A stretch of 17,072 bases of DNA from Bacillota bacterium (GCA_021820645.1 JAKADJ010000016.1:1-17072); one strand, 5' to 3'; shown: positions 1 through 6,919, counted from the stretch's first letter. Program-made: numbers and translations. The notes: generated from the letters alone by a model not told the origin.

Positions 1-332
1 TCCTGAAATGACAATCCCATTTTGTTCTCCGGAGGCATCCAAGATGGTGTTGCTGGCATTTCCGGACAGTGCCGCGTCGGCCACGATACGAACCTTGTTG
101 GTGATGTTGACGGTTCCCTGGTATGTACGACGGTCCCGCCTGAAGAAACGGTCGACACGGCTTTGGTAATGGTCTTAAACGGTGACGACACAGTACCCGT
201 ACCGGAAGTATTGCTTCCGGAGGGGCTCACATAGACGATGGCCGGTTGGCTTGCAGCCAGGGCTGGTGCCGCGGATGTTAGGCCAAACGTCGCTAGGGCT
301 GCGACAGAAATTAGGGGATAGACTCGTTTCAT
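1..332 (-). pseudogene. Secreted right-handed beta-helix (DUF1565/NosD-like) protein, partial, frame apparently disrupted
   Basis: The gene starts at ATG 332 with AAAGGAG at 342-348 and runs off the left edge. The product begins with a Sec signal peptide: MKR, a hydrophobic stretch, then ALA-AS as a likely cleavage site near residue 27. The mature start reads IVYVSPSGSNTSGTGT, then SPFKTITKAVSTVSSGGTVV. This is the typical opening of secreted right-handed parallel beta-helix proteins (pectate-lyase-like fold). After about position 129 that frame turns into non-family residues (HTREPSTSP), although it stays open to the edge. The family-like continuation (TYQGTVNITNKVRIVADA, then DASGEQNGIVISG) is in the -1 frame. 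The gene therefore looks frameshifted near 120-131, as a pseudogene or a sequencing error. Function would be surface or extracellular polysaccharide binding or cleavage; this is inferred. Its promoter carries the same tandem operator as the oxidase gene at 2668. Confidence 0.7.
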
Positions 333-420
333 GTGTGTAAAACTCCTTTGTCGGGTTGGTCACATCGATGCGTTCCATGGAAAACTCAGCGGACGGATTC
401 CCATGGATGATCCATTTTTC

Positions 421-464
421 ATTATGCAGAGTAATGTTTGATCGAAAGTCTCACGAATGTCTCA
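421..464 (-). promoter_or_regulatory. Tandem-repeat operator and -10 element of the beta-helix gene
   Basis: Read on the minus strand: TGAGAC (464-459), ATTCG, TGAGAC (453-448), then 21 bp, then the -10-like hexamer CATAAT (426-421). The two TGAGAC copies are 11 bp apart start to start, so they lie on the same DNA face. The second copy takes the place of a -35 hexamer, as expected for activator-dependent promoters. Transcription would start near 414, giving a leader of about 80 nt before ATG 332. The leader contains two small palindromes (TTCCATGGAA at 373-382 and ATGGATGATCCAT at 403-415) of unknown meaning. An identically spaced copy lies at 2568-2611. Confidence 0.6.
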
Positions 465-483
465 TCATTGGGCGCGCCGTGCG

Positions 484-2469
484 CTATACCCTTTCTTGAA
501 TAAACTGCGTAAATTCTAGAACCGCGCGTGAGAGATAGCGATGAAATGTGGCACGGCTTACATTCAGCTTATCGGCTAATGCCGTTCGGGTTTCGCCGTG
601 GGGTTCCAGATAGCACTGACGCAGCAAGTGGGCGGCATGAGCCCGCTCTGGGTTCTGGGCGAATGCCCTGAGCGCTTGCGACAAGATGCCCCGCAACTGC
701 TCGACGGGTAGAGATAGGTGTTCTTCGTGAGCGTGCTGTTGGAACCGATGGGCATCATGGTAGGCGGACAGAAGCCGCCGCATCCCCGTTTCCGTCACGG
801 ATTTCAAGGCAGACATAGGGTCATCCACGGTAGCCCCAGTCATACGCGCTGCCCAACGGGGAACGTGTTCGAAGCGCAAGTCCAAACTGTAGAGTAAGAG
901 CTCGGACTTGGAGATAAGCGGGAACGGGTAAGCCGTCCAGCCGAGCTTCTCCAATAAAAGCTTAAATTGGGGATCAATCACCAGACCCAGTGTGCGGTAT
1001 CCACTGGAGGACTCTAGAGTATAGCGGAGCACTGTCCCTGCGAGCAAAGGTGCCGGGAATACCGGGTGCTGGGTCTTTAAGCCAACCATGGCCACAACCC
1101 GCGTGTTATCGGTCTTAGTTAAGTCCCAATCGAGTTGGGGATAGGACACGAGCCGGGCTACGGTATCCGGGACAAACTCACGCAATATTTCCAAGGTTTC
1201 CGGCAAGACCGGTAAGAGACAGAGGGTGGCGACGGCATCTCCCGAAGGCTCCCGCACCATGCGGATAGCGTGGGGTATTTGTCTCGCCACGCGGTCAAAT
1301 AAGGCGGCCTGATGGGAAAGACTCATGGGAATGGCAGGACGTGCCCAGTCGTTCAGACATGCCAGTGCGACGTCATGATCCTCCGGCTCATAGGGGGTGA
1401 TTTCAAGACCGCGCGGATCCTCGTAGAGGTCCGCATAATCTCGCCAGAGTTCCAAATCACGGCCGACTAGACGCACTAAGTCATGAGCCAAGCGGGCATC
1501 TTCCCGGCCTTCGGGAAGACGCTGCCAGGCTCGTGCCAGTTCTCGAATGACTTTCGAGCGGAGACGGTGAAATTCCTCTGGTTGTCGGCGACGAAAGTCT
1601 CGCAAAAGTTCTCCTGCTGCCAAATCGTGTAGTCCAAGGCCACCAGCCGTGTGTGTTACAAACGACAACGACGCTAGACGTTGATAGTCGGCGACGGATA
1701 ACGGACGTTCGAGAATGGCATTAAGGAAATCCAAGTGGGCCCGTGAAACTAAGCACAAGACGTTGATGGCCTCGTGCCAGGACGGGTCAAGCACTTCACG
1801 CAGAAGGCTCGCTGAAAAGGCTTCGTGAGCCAAACGAGCGCTTTCTCGGCCTACCAATCCACGCTGATACATATCCGCATAGATAGCCAGTGTCAAGGGG
1901 ACTTGGGATGCATTAGCCTCAGTAGCCTGAGGAATGCCGCGCTGGGCCAGAAAGATTTCGACTTCATCCAGCGTGAAAGGCTCTAGGGCCCACTCCTCCA
2001 CCCGGCCAGCCCAATCGAGGTCCAGCCGCCATTCCATTAACGAGGAATTACGTTCGCAGATTAATATGAGAAGGTTGGTGGCGGGAACCGAGCCAAACAG
2101 GTCCCGACGAAGCCATCCAGTCAAGTCGCGCAAAGCCTCAAAATTATCGATGCCGATAATCCAGCGATCGTCGTCGGTCGGACATTGGATCCAGTTGAGG
2201 AATTTTTTCGGCAAATAGCGAAAGAGGCCTTCCGGGGTGCCGAAACAGGCTCGCCCATCAATCCATGCGGTGTGGACCCCGGATTCTCGGGCGTCATGAA
2301 GAAAAACATTGAGCAATGTAGACTTGCCAATACCACCGAGCCCGGTAATGGTGACAATTTTCGTCGGGGCCGATGGACTACTAACCCAACGTGTGAGACG
2401 CTGACGTTCTGCTTCACGTCCAACAAAGGTGCGGATCTTGACGCCGTTCACTTTAAGACGGGTAGCCAA
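484..2469 (-). CDS. STAND-like P-loop ATPase with C-terminal helix-turn-helix, probable transcriptional regulator
   Basis: Product of 661 residues starting at TTG 2469; GAGGAAG lies about 9 nt upstream and no ATG fits better. The N-terminal part holds a P-loop ATPase: Walker A GLGGIGKST at residues 43-51 and Walker B WIIGIDNFE at 103-111, in the style of STAND/AP-ATPase signalling proteins. The middle, about residues 200-600, is rich in Leu, Arg and Ala and looks helical; I cannot name its domains. The last 37 residues (625-661) contain a helix-turn-helix, ALADKLNVSRATFHRYL, so the protein probably binds DNA. No signal peptide or membrane segment is seen, so it should be cytoplasmic. By analogy with MalT-like regulators it may be an ATP-dependent activator switched by a ligand or partner. 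It lies between two genes whose promoters share a tandem operator, which makes it the best candidate to bind that operator (inference). No terminator follows, so readthrough towards the beta-helix gene is possible. Confidence 0.8.
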   Translation of the reverse strand: MATRLKVNGVKIRTFVGREAERQRLTRWVSSPSAPTKIVTITGLGGIGKSTLLNVFLHDARESGVHTAWIDGRACFGTPEGLFRYLPKKFLNWIQCPTDDDRWIIGIDNFEALRDLTGWLRRDLFGSVPATNLLILICERNSSLMEWRLDLDWAGRVEEWALEPFTLDEVEIFLAQRGIPQATEANASQVPLTLAIYADMYQRGLVGRESARLAHEAFSASLLREVLDPSWHEAINVLCLVSRAHLDFLNAILERPLSVADYQRLASLSFVTHTAGGLGLHDLAAGELLRDFRRRQPEEFHRLRSKVIRELARAWQRLPEGREDARLAHDLVRLVGRDLELWRDYADLYEDPRGLEITPYEPEDHDVALACLNDWARPAIPMSLSHQAALFDRVARQIPHAIRMVREPSGDAVATLCLLPVLPETLEILREFVPDTVARLVSYPQLDWDLTKTDNTRVVAMVGLKTQHPVFPAPLLAGTVLRYTLESSSGYRTLGLVIDPQFKLLLEKLGWTAYPFPLISKSELLLYSLDLRFEHVPRWAARMTGATVDDPMSALKSVTETGMRRLLSAYHDAHRFQQHAHEEHLSLPVEQLRGILSQALRAFAQNPERAHAAHLLRQCYLEPHGETRTALADKLNVSRATFHRYLSRAVLEFTQFIQERV

Positions 2470-2498
2470 ATATCTTACACTTCCTCAAATCCTGTACG

Positions 2499-2527
2499 AT
2501 GAAGGCCACTGAGATTAAATTCGACAA
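2499..2527 (-). promoter_or_regulatory. Weak candidate promoter for the STAND-HTH gene
   Basis: On the minus strand TTGTCG (2527-2522) is followed after 17 bp by CTTCAT (2504-2499). This would start transcription near 2492, about 20 nt before the TTG start and just ahead of GAGGAAG. The hexamers match consensus only 4/6 and 3/6. The tandem operator at 2568-2584 lies about 40 bp upstream and could also affect this promoter. Confidence 0.2.
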
Positions 2528-2567
2528 CAATGGCCAAAATCCTTCGTCGCTGAGTGACAAGTAGACC

Positions 2568-2611
2568 TGAGACATTTGTGAGACCTTTTAAATCTCGAGA
2601 GGTTCTACACT
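2568..2611 (+). promoter_or_regulatory. Tandem-repeat operator and -10 element of the FAD oxidase gene
   Basis: TGAGAC (2568-2573), ATTTG, TGAGAC (2579-2584), then exactly 21 bp, then TACACT (2606-2611) as the -10-like hexamer. The 17-bp tandem motif differs at only one base from the copy at 448-464, and both the spacing and the orientation towards the downstream gene are the same. The second repeat overlaps the -35 position, and no good -35 hexamer is present, which suggests an activator-dependent promoter. Transcription would start near 2618, leaving a leader of about 50 nt before ATG 2668. A CTCGAG-centred palindrome sits between operator and -10. Confidence 0.6.
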
Positions 2612-2667
2612 GGTAAGGACGCTTTGCCATCGCCGATCCTAAGCATTATATACTATTGGAGGATGAA

Positions 2668-4068
2668 ATGAATACACTCAGAACACCAAAAAACGATTAT
2701 GACGCCCTTAGAGCATCGCTCAAAGGACCCATGATATTGCCCGGCGACGCCGATTATGATCTGGTGCGCACTGTATGGACCCGCACTTATGACCGCAAGC
2801 CGGCCGTCATTGTGAGAGCCCAGGGTACCGCCGATGTAGCCCATGCGGTTAGATTCGCTGGGGAACACAACCTTCCGGTCTCGGTTCGGAGCGGTGGTCA
2901 CCACGTGTCTGGGATGGGCGTCTGCGATGATGGCATGATGGTCGACATGTCGCTGATGCGGTCGGTGATGGTAAACCCCAAGGCTAAAACCGCCGTTGTT
3001 CAAGGCGGTGCCACGGCCATTGATGTGATTCGGGAAACGCAGCTGTTTGGGCTTGCCCTCCCCACGGGAAACCTCGGTGGTGTAGGGGTCGCCGCACTCG
3101 CTTTGGGCGGGGGCATGGGATATATGCGCCGAAAACACGGGTTAACGTGCGATCATCTGCAGGCGGCGGATCTCGTTTTGGCGGATGGTACGGTAATCCA
3201 TGTGGATGAGGAGCACCATCCTGACCTCTTTTGGGCCATCCGTGGCGGCGGGGGCAATTATGGGATAGCGACGACACTGTACTTCCGACTGGTTTCCGCC
3301 GGTCCTATGGTGGCGGGTATCCATGTGTCATATGCGGTCGAAGACGCCCCCAAGGTTCTGGCTGGTTGTCGCGAATTTCTTCGGCACATAGGCCACTGGG
3401 TTAGCTTCAACATCGATATTATGGCTTTGCCGCCGATTCCTGGGATGCCCCCTGAAATCGTGGGGAAGACGGTTATCAACCTCAGTGGCATGCACGCTAG
3501 TCCCGATTTGGATGAGGCACTTCAGGCCATTGAACCGCTGCGTCATTTGGCCGAGCCTCTCTTAGACACGAGTGGACCAATAAGCTATACGGCGCTACAT
3601 ACGATGTTGGACCAGATGCTGCCACCTGAGCATAGAGGCCACGTGGAATCGCTCTACATGGGGACCTTTTCGGATGCACTGATTCAGGATGTCGCCGACA
3701 TCATGGCCCAAGCTGAGCCCGGGCGGATCCTCATGATCTGGCCGCTTGGCGGGAAAATGGCGGAGCGGTCTGCGAACGAGACGGCTTTTGGCGACCGGGG
3801 TGCGGAGGTGGTAGCTACCATGGAAGCGGTCTGGCAGAGTTCTGAAGGGGCGAGCGCCGGTATTGAATGGGTCAAGGCGTCTCGCACCAAACTCCTTAAG
3901 CACGCCTATAATGGTGGCACCTACCTAAACCTGACCGACACCACCGAAAATCCTGACGTCCTAAAAAATGCCTACGGCGAAAACTATGGACGGCTTCGGC
4001 AACTGAAGCGGGACTATGATCCCCATAATCGGTTTCGGTTTAACGCCAACATTCTCCCCCTAGACTAG
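2668..4068 (+). CDS. FAD-linked oxidase of the berberine bridge enzyme family
   Basis: Product of 466 residues. ATG 2668 is preceded by TTGGAGGATGAA (GGAGG at 2659-2663); an in-frame TTG at 2656 overlaps that site and is rejected. The N-terminal half is the PCMH-type FAD-binding domain: PVSVRSGGHHVSG at about 70-82, where His78 is the expected 8-alpha-histidyl FAD attachment residue, then GGGMGYMRRKHGLTCDH. The C-terminus carries the BBE signature, NYGRLRQLKRDYDPHNRFRFN. Family members use flavin to oxidise alcohols, sugars, alkaloids or antibiotic precursors; the substrate here cannot be predicted. Bicovalent family members also attach FAD through a Cys in a PxGxCxxVGxGG stretch. Here the matching stretch reads PTGNLGGVGVAA, so FAD is probably held by His alone. 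No signal peptide is seen, so it is likely cytoplasmic. The gene stands alone, followed by a strong terminator, and its promoter carries the tandem operator. Confidence 0.9.
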   Translation: MNTLRTPKNDYDALRASLKGPMILPGDADYDLVRTVWTRTYDRKPAVIVRAQGTADVAHAVRFAGEHNLPVSVRSGGHHVSGMGVCDDGMMVDMSLMRSVMVNPKAKTAVVQGGATAIDVIRETQLFGLALPTGNLGGVGVAALALGGGMGYMRRKHGLTCDHLQAADLVLADGTVIHVDEEHHPDLFWAIRGGGGNYGIATTLYFRLVSAGPMVAGIHVSYAVEDAPKVLAGCREFLRHIGHWVSFNIDIMALPPIPGMPPEIVGKTVINLSGMHASPDLDEALQAIEPLRHLAEPLLDTSGPISYTALHTMLDQMLPPEHRGHVESLYMGTFSDALIQDVADIMAQAEPGRILMIWPLGGKMAERSANETAFGDRGAEVVATMEAVWQSSEGASAGIEWVKASRTKLLKHAYNGGTYLNLTDTTENPDVLKNAYGENYGRLRQLKRDYDPHNRFRFNANILPLD

Positions 4069-4083
4069 CTCCGTTACGATGAT

Positions 4084-4126
4084 GGGCCCTTCGTCAAGCC
4101 ATTTGACGGACGAGGGGCCCGTTTTT
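4084..4126 (+). terminator. Rho-independent terminator after the FAD oxidase gene
   Basis: Stem GGGCCCTTCGTC (4084-4095) pairs with GACGAGGGGCCC (4109-4120) with one G-T wobble, followed by GTTTTT. The loop itself contains an inner GTCAA/TTGAC pairing option. The T-run is only on the plus-strand side, so it mainly serves the oxidase gene; the convergent MFS gene ends 3 bp further on. Confidence 0.85.
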
Positions 4127-4128
4127 GG

Positions 4129-5364
4129 TCAGCGTTCCCCCCTGATGGCCGTAAACTGGTCGGAAATCGCTAAGAAGGGCGCAGCCATCAACACCACCAA
4201 TGCGCCCGCTGCCCCATAGACGAACGGAAGCGGGAAGAGGCTTCCCACCCACCCGGCCAGTAATGCGCCAACGGGGGTAGCCAAGGCACTGACGGCCATC
4301 AAGGAACCGCCAATGCGACCCAAAATCTCGCCGGGGACGGCCCGTTGGATGGTGGTGTTCATGGTCGCGTTGAGGACACCAAAGGATCCGCCGACCACGC
4401 CTAAGCATCCCAGGGACAATCCGCTTTCGGGATGGGCGGCCATGGTCAGCATCGCCAAGCCAGCCACAAGAAGGGAACTCATGATGATTCGGGGAAGGGT
4501 CCATTTGGAAGGGAGGCGGGTGGCCACAAGTCCGCCGACAATGGCGCCGATGACCGCTGCACCCTCCAACAGTCCATAAAGGGAGGCGTGGCCATGCAGC
4601 GTTTGTTTCGCCCATGCCGCATCCAAAATGGTAAGCGTCATCATAGCCAGATTGACGACCAAAGCGGTGGGGAGAGCGCGCTTCAAAAATGGGTGAGCCC
4701 AGAGAGTTCTTTGGCCGGCAAGAATAGAAGTGGCGATGTCGGAAAAGGTGTGAGGGTGAGTCGCGGGAGGGCGTTTTTTAACGCGGATCCCGAAAAGTGT
4801 CAAAGCGGACACGAAGAACGTCACGGCGTCGATACCGGTAAGTCCCGCGGGGCCGAGCGCCGCCATGGCCAATCCCCCGACGCCGTATCCCATCCATTGG
4901 GCCAAGGAGGTCGCGCTCTGATCCAGACCGTTCACAGTCTGAAGAGATTCCATAGGGGCGATTTCAGGCATAAGCGCGTACTGGGCCGGACTAAAAAGAG
5001 ACCCGCCCACGTTGATGGCGAACACCAAGAAGAGGATGACCAGGACGGGGACATGAGGACCGTTGAATAGCCAGAAGGCGCCAGCCAAAAGGAGAAAGCG
5101 GAGAAGGTCGGTCACAATCATGGTGGTGCGCCGATCCCACATGTCCACCAGTGTGCCGCTCACGAGTGAAAAGAGCCCAGCGGCCCCGGCCGCGGCACCA
5201 ATAAAGCCCAGATCGGCCCGCGAATGGGTGGCCGAGAGAACCATCCAATAAACGGCAATGGTAAAACACATGTTACCCATCTGGGAAATCCATTGGCCGC
5301 TTAGCAAGAGAGACAGGTTCCAGTCGAAGGTCCCCGGGGATGTTGTTGGTTCCGGGCTACTCAT
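4129..5364 (-). CDS. MFS transporter (DHA3-like exporter)
   Basis: Product of 411 residues from ATG 5364. CCGGAG lies 7 nt upstream, and the start overlaps the stop codon of the ArsR gene (ATGAGTAG), the usual sign of translational coupling. A GTG further upstream at 5400 would lie inside the ArsR gene and is rejected. The protein is a series of hydrophobic helices typical of 12-helix major facilitator transporters. WDRRTTMIVTDLLR matches the conserved basic loop between helices 2 and 3, and SPAQYALMPEI is typical of DHA3-type (EntS-like or macrolide-type) exporters. It probably exports a small toxic compound or a siderophore-like molecule with proton exchange; the substrate is unknown. Co-transcription with the ArsR-type gene suggests derepression by its own substrate. 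Confidence 0.88.
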   Translation of the reverse strand: MSSPEPTTSPGTFDWNLSLLLSGQWISQMGNMCFTIAVYWMVLSATHSRADLGFIGAAAGAAGLFSLVSGTLVDMWDRRTTMIVTDLLRFLLLAGAFWLFNGPHVPVLVILFLVFAINVGGSLFSPAQYALMPEIAPMESLQTVNGLDQSATSLAQWMGYGVGGLAMAALGPAGLTGIDAVTFFVSALTLFGIRVKKRPPATHPHTFSDIATSILAGQRTLWAHPFLKRALPTALVVNLAMMTLTILDAAWAKQTLHGHASLYGLLEGAAVIGAIVGGLVATRLPSKWTLPRIIMSSLLVAGLAMLTMAAHPESGLSLGCLGVVGGSFGVLNATMNTTIQRAVPGEILGRIGGSLMAVSALATPVGALLAGWVGSLFPLPFVYGAAGALVVLMAAPFLAISDQFTAIRGER

Positions 5365-5923
5365 GAGAAAGCTCCGGATCGGCAACCCATGGTACGGCAC
5401 TCCACGACGATATCACCCGCACCGCCTGCTTCGGACGGGACGCGGGGTCCTCGCGTCGGTACGGGTCCAAGAGTTGGCGCATGCCGTCTCTCAATCGCGT
5501 GACCTCGTCCGGAGTGAGCCACACGATGGCATCGAGGAACTCTCCCATGTGGGAAAGCGTTGTCGGCAATCGGTGACGATTGGCGCGGTACCAATCTTCG
5601 ACTGCCCGATGTTGACCGACTAGGGCTGCCTCAACGGCTTCGGATACGGGATCGGACGGATCAGCGGGCAATGCGTTGTCCAGAGAACCAATATATTGCC
5701 AGGGACGTTCTCGGCCATGTTCGCCGGGCAGCGACTCTACCCATCCCGCCTTGGCCAGTGCCCGAAGGTGCCAGCTACAGGCTGAAGGACTTGCGCCTAC
5801 AACCCGGGAGCATTCGGTCGCCGTTTGCGGACCCATACTGGCGAGGTGTTGCAAGAGGGCAATGCGGGTGGGATGACCGAGGGCGCGAAGACGTAGCGAC
5901 TCAGGCGGGAGGGGATTCGGCAT
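5357..5923 (-). CDS. ArsR-type winged-helix transcriptional regulator
   Basis: Product of 188 residues from ATG 5923, with AAAGGAG at 5935-5941. An in-frame ATG at 5950 lies within the promoter -10 region and cannot be the start. The N-terminal 75 residues are a winged helix-turn-helix: LRALGHPTRIALLQHL, then TECSRVVGASPSACSWHLRALAKAGWVE, of the ArsR/HTH_20 kind. The remaining 110 residues are a helical extension longer than in classical 100-120-residue metal sensors, and no Cys-x-Cys metal site is visible. Two Cys residues (38 and 49) lie in the DNA-binding region. It is the first gene of an operon with the overlapping MFS exporter, so it most likely represses its own promoter and that exporter until an effector binds. 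The effector is unknown. Confidence 0.85.
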   Translation of the reverse strand: MPNPLPPESLRLRALGHPTRIALLQHLASMGPQTATECSRVVGASPSACSWHLRALAKAGWVESLPGEHGRERPWQYIGSLDNALPADPSDPVSEAVEAALVGQHRAVEDWYRANRHRLPTTLSHMGEFLDAIVWLTPDEVTRLRDGMRQLLDPYRREDPASRPKQAVRVISSWSAVPWVADPELSHE

Positions 5924-5948
5924 GATATGAAACACTCCTTTCGAAATC

Positions 5949-5978
5949 ATTCTTTCACATGCCTAATCGTGGTGTCAA
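5949..5978 (-). promoter_or_regulatory. SigA-type promoter of the arsR-MFS operon
   Basis: On the minus strand a perfect -35 TTGACA (5978-5973) is followed after 18 bp by AAGAAT (5954-5949, 4/6). The start point would be near 5942, directly ahead of AAAGGAG, giving a very short leader to ATG 5923. The -35 regions of this promoter and of the divergent aldolase promoter are only about 15 bp apart. Confidence 0.65.
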
Positions 5979-5992
5979 GAGCTTGTCCCCAA

Positions 5993-6021
5993 TTGAGAAG
6001 GCACGTGTTTGGGTGTACGCT
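5993..6021 (+). promoter_or_regulatory. Candidate promoter of the class II aldolase-like gene
   Basis: TTGAGA (5993-5998, 5/6) is followed after 17 bp by TACGCT (6016-6021, 3/6). Transcription would begin near 6028, about 20 nt before ATG 6049. It lies back to back with the arsR promoter, so the ArsR-type protein could influence both genes. Confidence 0.45.
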
Positions 6022-6048
6022 CAAAGAAAAACATGGGAGTGAAGACTC

Positions 6049-6810
6049 ATGGAACTTCGGGCTTCGGCCAGCCCACCGACCTTCCAAACCGTTGAAGAAG
6101 AACGGCGGCATAGAAAGCAACGCTTGGCGGGGGCGTTTCGCTTGTTCGCGCGATTCGGGTTCGATGAGGGAGTTGCAGGCCATATTACGGCACGTGACCC
6201 AGAGTATCCGGATCATTTTTGGGTCAACCCGTTCGGCAAATATTTTGGTGCCATCCGGGCATCCGATCTCATTCTGGTCAATCATCAGGGGCAGGTGGTC
6301 GAGGGTGACGGCATGGTCAACGCGGCCGCGTTTGCCATTCATGCGGCCATCCATCAGGCTCGTCCCGAGGTGGTCGCGGCTGCCCACACCCATTCCATCT
6401 ACGGCAAAGCCTGGTCGAGCTTGGGACGGCTTTTGGACCCGATTACGCAGGATTCCTGCATCTTCTATCGGGATCACGCGCTTATGGCCGAATATACGGG
6501 TGTGGTGTTAGATCCGGAAGAGGGGCGACGTATCGCCAAGACGCTCGGGACTTGTAAGGCCATCATCTTGCAAAACCACGGACTTCTCACCGTGGGCCAA
6601 AGCGTAGATGAGGCGGCGTTTTGGTTTATTACCATGGAGCGGACCTGCCAGGCGCAACTGGCCGCCGAAGCCGTCGGCCAACCGAAGCTGATTGAGCCGC
6701 ATTTTGCTTCGATGACACATAGCCAGATTGGGAACCCCTTGGGTGGATGGTTTAGTTTCCAACCGCTATGGGAAATGATTTTGAGAGATGAGCCGGATTG
6801 TCTTGACTGA
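6049..6810 (+). CDS. Class II aldolase/adducin-family protein
   Basis: Product of 253 residues from ATG 6049, with GGGAG 9 nt upstream. It is one class II aldolase/adducin head domain of normal length. EGVAGHITARDPE at about 40-52 and FWVNPFGKYFGAIRASDL at 57-74 are typical. Zinc ligands are expected at His113 and His115 (AAHTHSIYG) and His177 (LQNHGLL). Where FucA and AraD aldolases and epimerases have a catalytic Glu in the helix before the first His pair, this protein reads VNAAAFAIHAAIHQARPEV with no Glu. It therefore belongs to the adducin-like branch, and aldol cleavage should not be assumed. It is probably a cytoplasmic metal-dependent lyase or decarboxylase-like enzyme of unknown substrate. 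It is a single gene with its own promoter and terminator. Confidence 0.85.
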   Translation: MELRASASPPTFQTVEEERRHRKQRLAGAFRLFARFGFDEGVAGHITARDPEYPDHFWVNPFGKYFGAIRASDLILVNHQGQVVEGDGMVNAAAFAIHAAIHQARPEVVAAAHTHSIYGKAWSSLGRLLDPITQDSCIFYRDHALMAEYTGVVLDPEEGRRIAKTLGTCKAIILQNHGLLTVGQSVDEAAFWFITMERTCQAQLAAEAVGQPKLIEPHFASMTHSQIGNPLGGWFSFQPLWEMILRDEPDCLD

Positions 6811-6824
6811 GATTTTCTCAGAGT

Positions 6825-6852
6825 GAGCGGCCCGCCACGGGCCGCTCTTTAT
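6825..6852 (+). terminator. Rho-independent terminator after the aldolase-like gene
   Basis: A perfect 10-bp stem, GAGCGGCCCG (6825-6834) and CGGGCCGCTC (6838-6847), with loop CCA and then TTTAT. A second small hairpin, CTGAGA/TCTCAG (6807-6821), overlaps the stop codon just before it. Confidence 0.9.
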
Positions 6853-6866
6853 ACAACCAGGAGGAT

Positions 6867-6895
6867 TTGACGGGCTCTTTTCCGAAGAATGATAT
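6867..6895 (+). promoter_or_regulatory. Candidate promoter of the S9 peptidase gene
   Basis: TTGACG (6867-6872, 5/6) is followed after 17 bp by TGATAT (6890-6895, 3/6); a TATGAC at 20 bp is an alternative -10. The start point would be near 6902, about 18 nt before the GTG start at 6920. It lies directly after the aldolase terminator, where a promoter is needed. Confidence 0.35.
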
Positions 6896-6919
6896 GACCT
6901 AAACGAAGGGGGAAGCGTA

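Noticed and set aside
375..415. Palindromes TTCCATGGAA and ATGGATGATCCAT in the beta-helix leader as a terminator or riboswitch
   Set aside because: Stems are 5-6 bp with weak loops, the only T-run is on the wrong side for the minus strand, and no known riboswitch core is present.
448..2584. The two 17-bp copies as terminal inverted repeats of a mobile element that carries the ATPase gene
   Set aside because: They are inverted relative to each other and tandem TGAGAC motifs can occur at insertion-sequence ends. However, no transposase or integrase lies between them, no target-site duplication is seen (flanks CGAAA and CTTTT), and the exact 21-bp spacing to a -10 in both copies fits promoters better. 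The alternative is not fully excluded.
2623..2655. TTTGCC-N18-TATATA as a second promoter of the FAD oxidase gene
   Set aside because: Transcription would start at or after GGAGG (2659-2663), leaving no ribosome binding site for ATG 2668.
4432..5070. Long plus-strand open frame opposite the MFS gene (212 codons)
   Set aside because: It is a shadow of the minus-strand transporter: no ribosome site, charged low-complexity product, and the antisense frame codes for clear membrane helices.
6859..6903. Short leader peptide (TTG 6867 to TAA) before the S9 peptidase, with AGGAGG upstream
   Set aside because: The ribosome site is only about 2 nt from the TTG, which is too close, and the 11-codon product has no attenuator-like codon run.
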